Source: Candidatus Woesearchaeota archaeon
GTDB lineage: Archaea > Nanobdellota > Nanobdellia > Woesearchaeales > SM23-78
Direction: 5' to 3'
DNA length: 6,840 nt
Assembly (NCBI GenBank): GCA_019322375.1
Contig: JAHWIP010000069.1
Coordinates: 1 to 6,840, forward strand
Under the pieces are notes generated by a model. The model saw nothing but the letters and a program-made list of their open reading frames with translations, did not search any database and was not told the origin of the DNA. Made by a program: the position numbers and the translations under genes. Positions 4,728 through 6,840 of the stretch are shown piece after piece (the stretch's first letter is position 1; every line of letters starts with the position of its first letter).

Positions 4728-5750
4728 ATGGATATTAATGAAAGATTTGAGCTTATAAAAAGAAACACTGAGGAGATTGTGACAGAGGAAGAGCTGAAGA
4801 AGCTCTTAAAGGAGAAGAAGCAGCCAGCTATGTACATCGGGGTTGCTATCACTGGCAGGCCTCATGTTGCTTATTACCTCTGGGTGCTTAAGCTGGCAGA
4901 CTTCCTGAAAGCAGGCTTTAAGGTAAAGCTTTTACTGGCAGACTTTCACGGAGCACTTGACCAGACTCCTTGGGATATCCTGGATAAAAGATATGAATAT
5001 TATTCTGCTGTTATTATCCCTATGTTTGAAGGAATAGGCGCTGATATAAAGAACTTTGAAATAGTAAAAGGCTCTAGTTTTCAAAAAAATGCAGAGTATT
5101 TTCATGATGTTCTAAAAATGGCTACTTATGCCAGTCTTCATGATGCAAAAAAAGCAGGTTCAGAAGTTGTTAAGCAGTCAGATAATCCAAAACTTTCAGG
5201 CTTGATTTATCCTATCATGCAGGCATTAGATGAAGAATACTTAAAAGTTGATATCCAGTACGGAGGCACTGACCAAAGGAAAATACTCATGTTTGCTAGA
5301 GAATATCTTCCAAAGATTGGTTATAAGTCAAGAGTAGAAGTGATGACACCATTAATACCAGGCCTTATCGGAGAGAAGATGAGTGCTTCTAAAGAAGAGT
5401 CAAAGATTGATTTGCTTGATGATGATGAAACTGTAAAAAGAAAGCTTAAGAAAGCTTATTGTCCAGAAGGAGTGGTTGAGAACAATGGAGTGATGGCATT
5501 TGTAAAACATGTGCTTATGTTTGTAATGAAAGACAAAAAACAGGATTTTGTTATTAAAAGACCTGAAAAGTTTGGAGGAAACACAGCATACAAGGACTAT
5601 GAATCCCTGGAAAAGGATTTTATTGCTAAAAAACTCCATCCAGCTGATCTTAAAGCAGCAGTAGCAGAAGAGATAATCACTCTGCTTAAACCAATGAAAA
5701 AAGGCTATGATAAGAAATTAAAGCTTGCCAAAGAGGCTTATCCTGAATAA
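4728..5750 (+). CDS. tyrS: Tyrosyl-tRNA synthetase, archaeal/eukaryotic type
   Basis: This enzyme charges tRNA(Tyr) with tyrosine using ATP. From ATG 4728 it has 340 residues, a class I catalytic domain plus the short helical anticodon-binding part, with no bacterial S4-like tail. Numbered from that Met: Tyr36 in YIGVAITG, the HIGH-equivalent PHVAY at 45-49, LLADFHGALDQ (69-79), the tyrosine-specificity residues Tyr161, Gln165 and Asp168 in YPIMQALD, Gln183 in GGTDQRK, and KMSAS at 217-221 for KMSSS. AYCPEGVVENNG and the RPEKFGGN and LHPADLK segments are also typical. Many stretches read almost as in human cytoplasmic TyrRS (AKKAGSEVVKQ, QALDEEYLKVD, EESKIDLLD), and the protein ends at KEAYPE, about where the human catalytic core ends before its EMAPII-like domain. 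The Tyr/Gln/Asp set excludes TrpRS. The next gene begins 17 bases on and may be co-transcribed. Confidence 0.96.
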   Translation: MDINERFELIKRNTEEIVTEEELKKLLKEKKQPAMYIGVAITGRPHVAYYLWVLKLADFLKAGFKVKLLLADFHGALDQTPWDILDKRYEYYSAVIIPMFEGIGADIKNFEIVKGSSFQKNAEYFHDVLKMATYASLHDAKKAGSEVVKQSDNPKLSGLIYPIMQALDEEYLKVDIQYGGTDQRKILMFAREYLPKIGYKSRVEVMTPLIPGLIGEKMSASKEESKIDLLDDDETVKRKLKKAYCPEGVVENNGVMAFVKHVLMFVMKDKKQDFVIKRPEKFGGNTAYKDYESLEKDFIAKKLHPADLKAAVAEEIITLLKPMKKGYDKKLKLAKEAYPE

Positions 5751-5767
5751 ATGTTCTTTGAATTAAT

Positions 5768-6565
5768 ATGACACGCATAATCGCCCACAGAGGTTTTTCT
5801 GGCAAATATCCTGAGAATACTCTTCTTGCTGTTAAAAGAGCTGTTGACATAGGAGCAGACTGGGTAGAAGTGGATGCAAGGTTGTCAAAGGATAATCAGT
5901 TCGTGTTGATGCATGACAAGAAGCTGAACAGAACTACCAATGGCAAAGGAAGGGTTTCTGGGAAGACTTTTCAGAACATAAAAAAGTTTCAGATAAAGAA
6001 AAGAAACCTGTCAATACCCTCTCTTGAGGAAGTTTTAGAAGTTATAAATAAAAACAGGCCCAAGATTAATATTGAGATAAAAACCTGGAGAGCAGCTTTA
6101 CCCCTGGTCAAACTAATAAAAAGGCACAAAATAAAAAACAAAGTAGTGGTTTCCTCTGGAAGCATAACTGCGCTGAAAATTGTTAGGAATGAGACCCCTT
6201 CTTTAAAGACAGCTTATTTATTTTTTAATTCAAATTACCCTAAATGGGACTATTTTGCCACTTCTATTGCTAAACTATCGTTTAAACTAACACATTTCAT
6301 GATATTATTTGTTGCAAAATCTGCAGAAGTTGACTTTGTTAACATATCATATCCTTTTGCAACAAAAAGATTCATAAAAAAACTTCATAAAAGAGGCTAC
6401 AAAGTAAATGTTTGGACAGTTAATACAAAAGCATTAATGAAAAAACTAATCAAGAGAAAGGTTGATGGAATAATAACTGACCATCCTGACAAATTAAAAA
6501 AACTGCTCAAAAAAAAACCAAAACCCAGGAGAAGATTAATACGTTTAAGACGAAGAAAGAGATGA
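5768..6565 (+). CDS. Glycerophosphodiester phosphodiesterase family protein
   Basis: Enzymes of this family hydrolyse glycerophosphodiesters from lipid headgroups to a glycerol phosphate and an alcohol, using a metal in a TIM barrel. Visible motifs: AHRG at 6-9, YPENT at 14-18, GADWVEVDARLSKD (29-42) with the metal ligands Glu34 and Asp36, HDKKLNRTTNGKGRV (49-63) with the second catalytic histidine His49 (His7 is the first), SIPSLEEVLE (82-91), NIEIK at 101-105 with Glu103, VNVWTVN near 215, and the closing DGIITDHPDKL. There is no signal peptide, so it acts inside the cell. After the barrel, residues 244-265 form a tail with 15 Lys/Arg in 22 and no acidic residue, unusual for the family. The start ATG 5768 lies 17 bases after tyrS with no clear ribosome binding site. 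The exact substrate in an archaeon with glycerol-1-phosphate lipids is unknown. Confidence 0.92.
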   Translation: MTRIIAHRGFSGKYPENTLLAVKRAVDIGADWVEVDARLSKDNQFVLMHDKKLNRTTNGKGRVSGKTFQNIKKFQIKKRNLSIPSLEEVLEVINKNRPKINIEIKTWRAALPLVKLIKRHKIKNKVVVSSGSITALKIVRNETPSLKTAYLFFNSNYPKWDYFATSIAKLSFKLTHFMILFVAKSAEVDFVNISYPFATKRFIKKLHKRGYKVNVWTVNTKALMKKLIKRKVDGIITDHPDKLKKLLKKKPKPRRRLIRLRRRKR

Positions 6566-6840
6566 TTATTTCAGTTTTTCAACAGCATCCTTTATACTTA
6601 ACAACTCTTCTTTTCCGCTTTTCATATCTCTTAGTTTTACTTTGTTCTGTGCTAACTCCTGCTCGCCAATGATTAAGGCAAAAGGAATGTTAAGGCTGTT
6701 AGCATAACCAAGGTTCTTGCTAATGCCCCTGTTTAAGATATCCATCTCTGTTTTAATGCCTGCCTTTCTTAGCTCTTGTGCAATCTTAATACTTTCTTTT
6801 TCTGTTTTAATAGGAATAACATAAACATGAGATACACTCT
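6566..6840 (-). CDS. hisS: Histidyl-tRNA synthetase, C-terminal part (gene runs off the window)
   Basis: On the minus strand an open frame enters at the right edge and ends at TAA (6568-6566), giving the last 90 residues of a protein. They match the C-terminal anticodon-binding domain shared by class IIa synthetases: VYVIPI, then IAQELRKAGIKTEMD, RGISKNLGYANSLNIPFALIIGEQEL, and VKLRDMKSGKEELL. The pairing of LGYANSLNIP with the VKLRDMKSGKEE strand and the short end points to HisRS rather than ThrRS, ProRS or GlyRS. The catalytic domain and start lie outside the window, so this rests on the C-terminus alone. The frame continues cleanly to the edge with no frameshift seen. It is convergent with the phosphodiesterase gene, with no base between the two stop codons. 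Confidence 0.88.
   Translation of the reverse strand, partial: SVSHVYVIPIKTEKESIKIAQELRKAGIKTEMDILNRGISKNLGYANSLNIPFALIIGEQELAQNKVKLRDMKSGKEELLSIKDAVEKLK

Noticed and set aside
5400..5639. Minus-strand open frame inside tyrS
   Set aside because: It is a shadow of the conserved TyrRS anticodon-binding region; hydrophobic runs arise from the complement of Lys/Glu-rich codons.
1..6840. tRNA, rRNA, CRISPR array, insertion sequence or transposon ends
   Set aside because: Reading the gaps on both strands showed no cloverleaf, no regularly spaced repeats, no transposase motifs and no terminal inverted repeats; gaps are all shorter than about 130 bases.

Overview
The window looks like a piece of an AT-rich archaeal chromosome. 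Three things point that way. Start codons repeatedly sit about 25-30 bases downstream of an AT-rich box resembling an archaeal TATA element, with no room for a leader. There is a RibL-type FAD synthase, an archaeal form. The tyrosyl-tRNA synthetase is of the archaeal/eukaryotic class and lacks a bacterial C-terminal domain. Several very small membrane proteins and compact spacing fit a DPANN-type genome (Woesearchaeota/Pacearchaeota-like), but that placement is inference from style, not a marker-gene result.

Layout, left to right. A complete AsnA-type asparagine synthetase (36-1082, +) is followed by an unrecognised small soluble protein (best start 1208, to 1579, +). Converging on it is a two-gene minus-strand operon: a zinc-ribbon/two-helix membrane protein (2514-2146) and an HPP-family membrane protein (2127-1603). 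A 122-base divergent promoter region with two opposed TATA boxes and a perfect short palindrome separates this operon from a rightward pair of small membrane proteins (2637-2735, a 32-residue product, and 2728-3030). Then come a histidine-phosphatase family protein (3081-3686), FAD synthase (3715-4143), an unrecognised helical protein (4165-4641), tyrosyl-tRNA synthetase (4728-5750) and a glycerophosphodiester phosphodiesterase (5768-6565), all on +. The right edge cuts through the 3' end of a histidyl-tRNA synthetase gene on - (6566 to beyond 6840), whose stop codon directly abuts that of the phosphodiesterase gene.

Most of the genes are housekeeping: amino-acid supply, aminoacylation, flavin cofactor synthesis and lipid headgroup turnover. 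Apart from three tight units (zinc ribbon/hpp, the two small membrane genes, and possibly tyrS/GDPD) most genes appear to have their own promoter, so the window is a row of mostly independent units. I see no mobile element, CRISPR array, rRNA or tRNA and no clear new defence or biosynthetic system. The points most worth a second look are a TyrRS that reads much closer to the animal cytoplasmic enzyme than to the Methanocaldococcus one, an in-frame zinc-ribbon/membrane gene with a strong internal ribosome binding site, and a histidine phosphatase whose RHG motif has become EHA.
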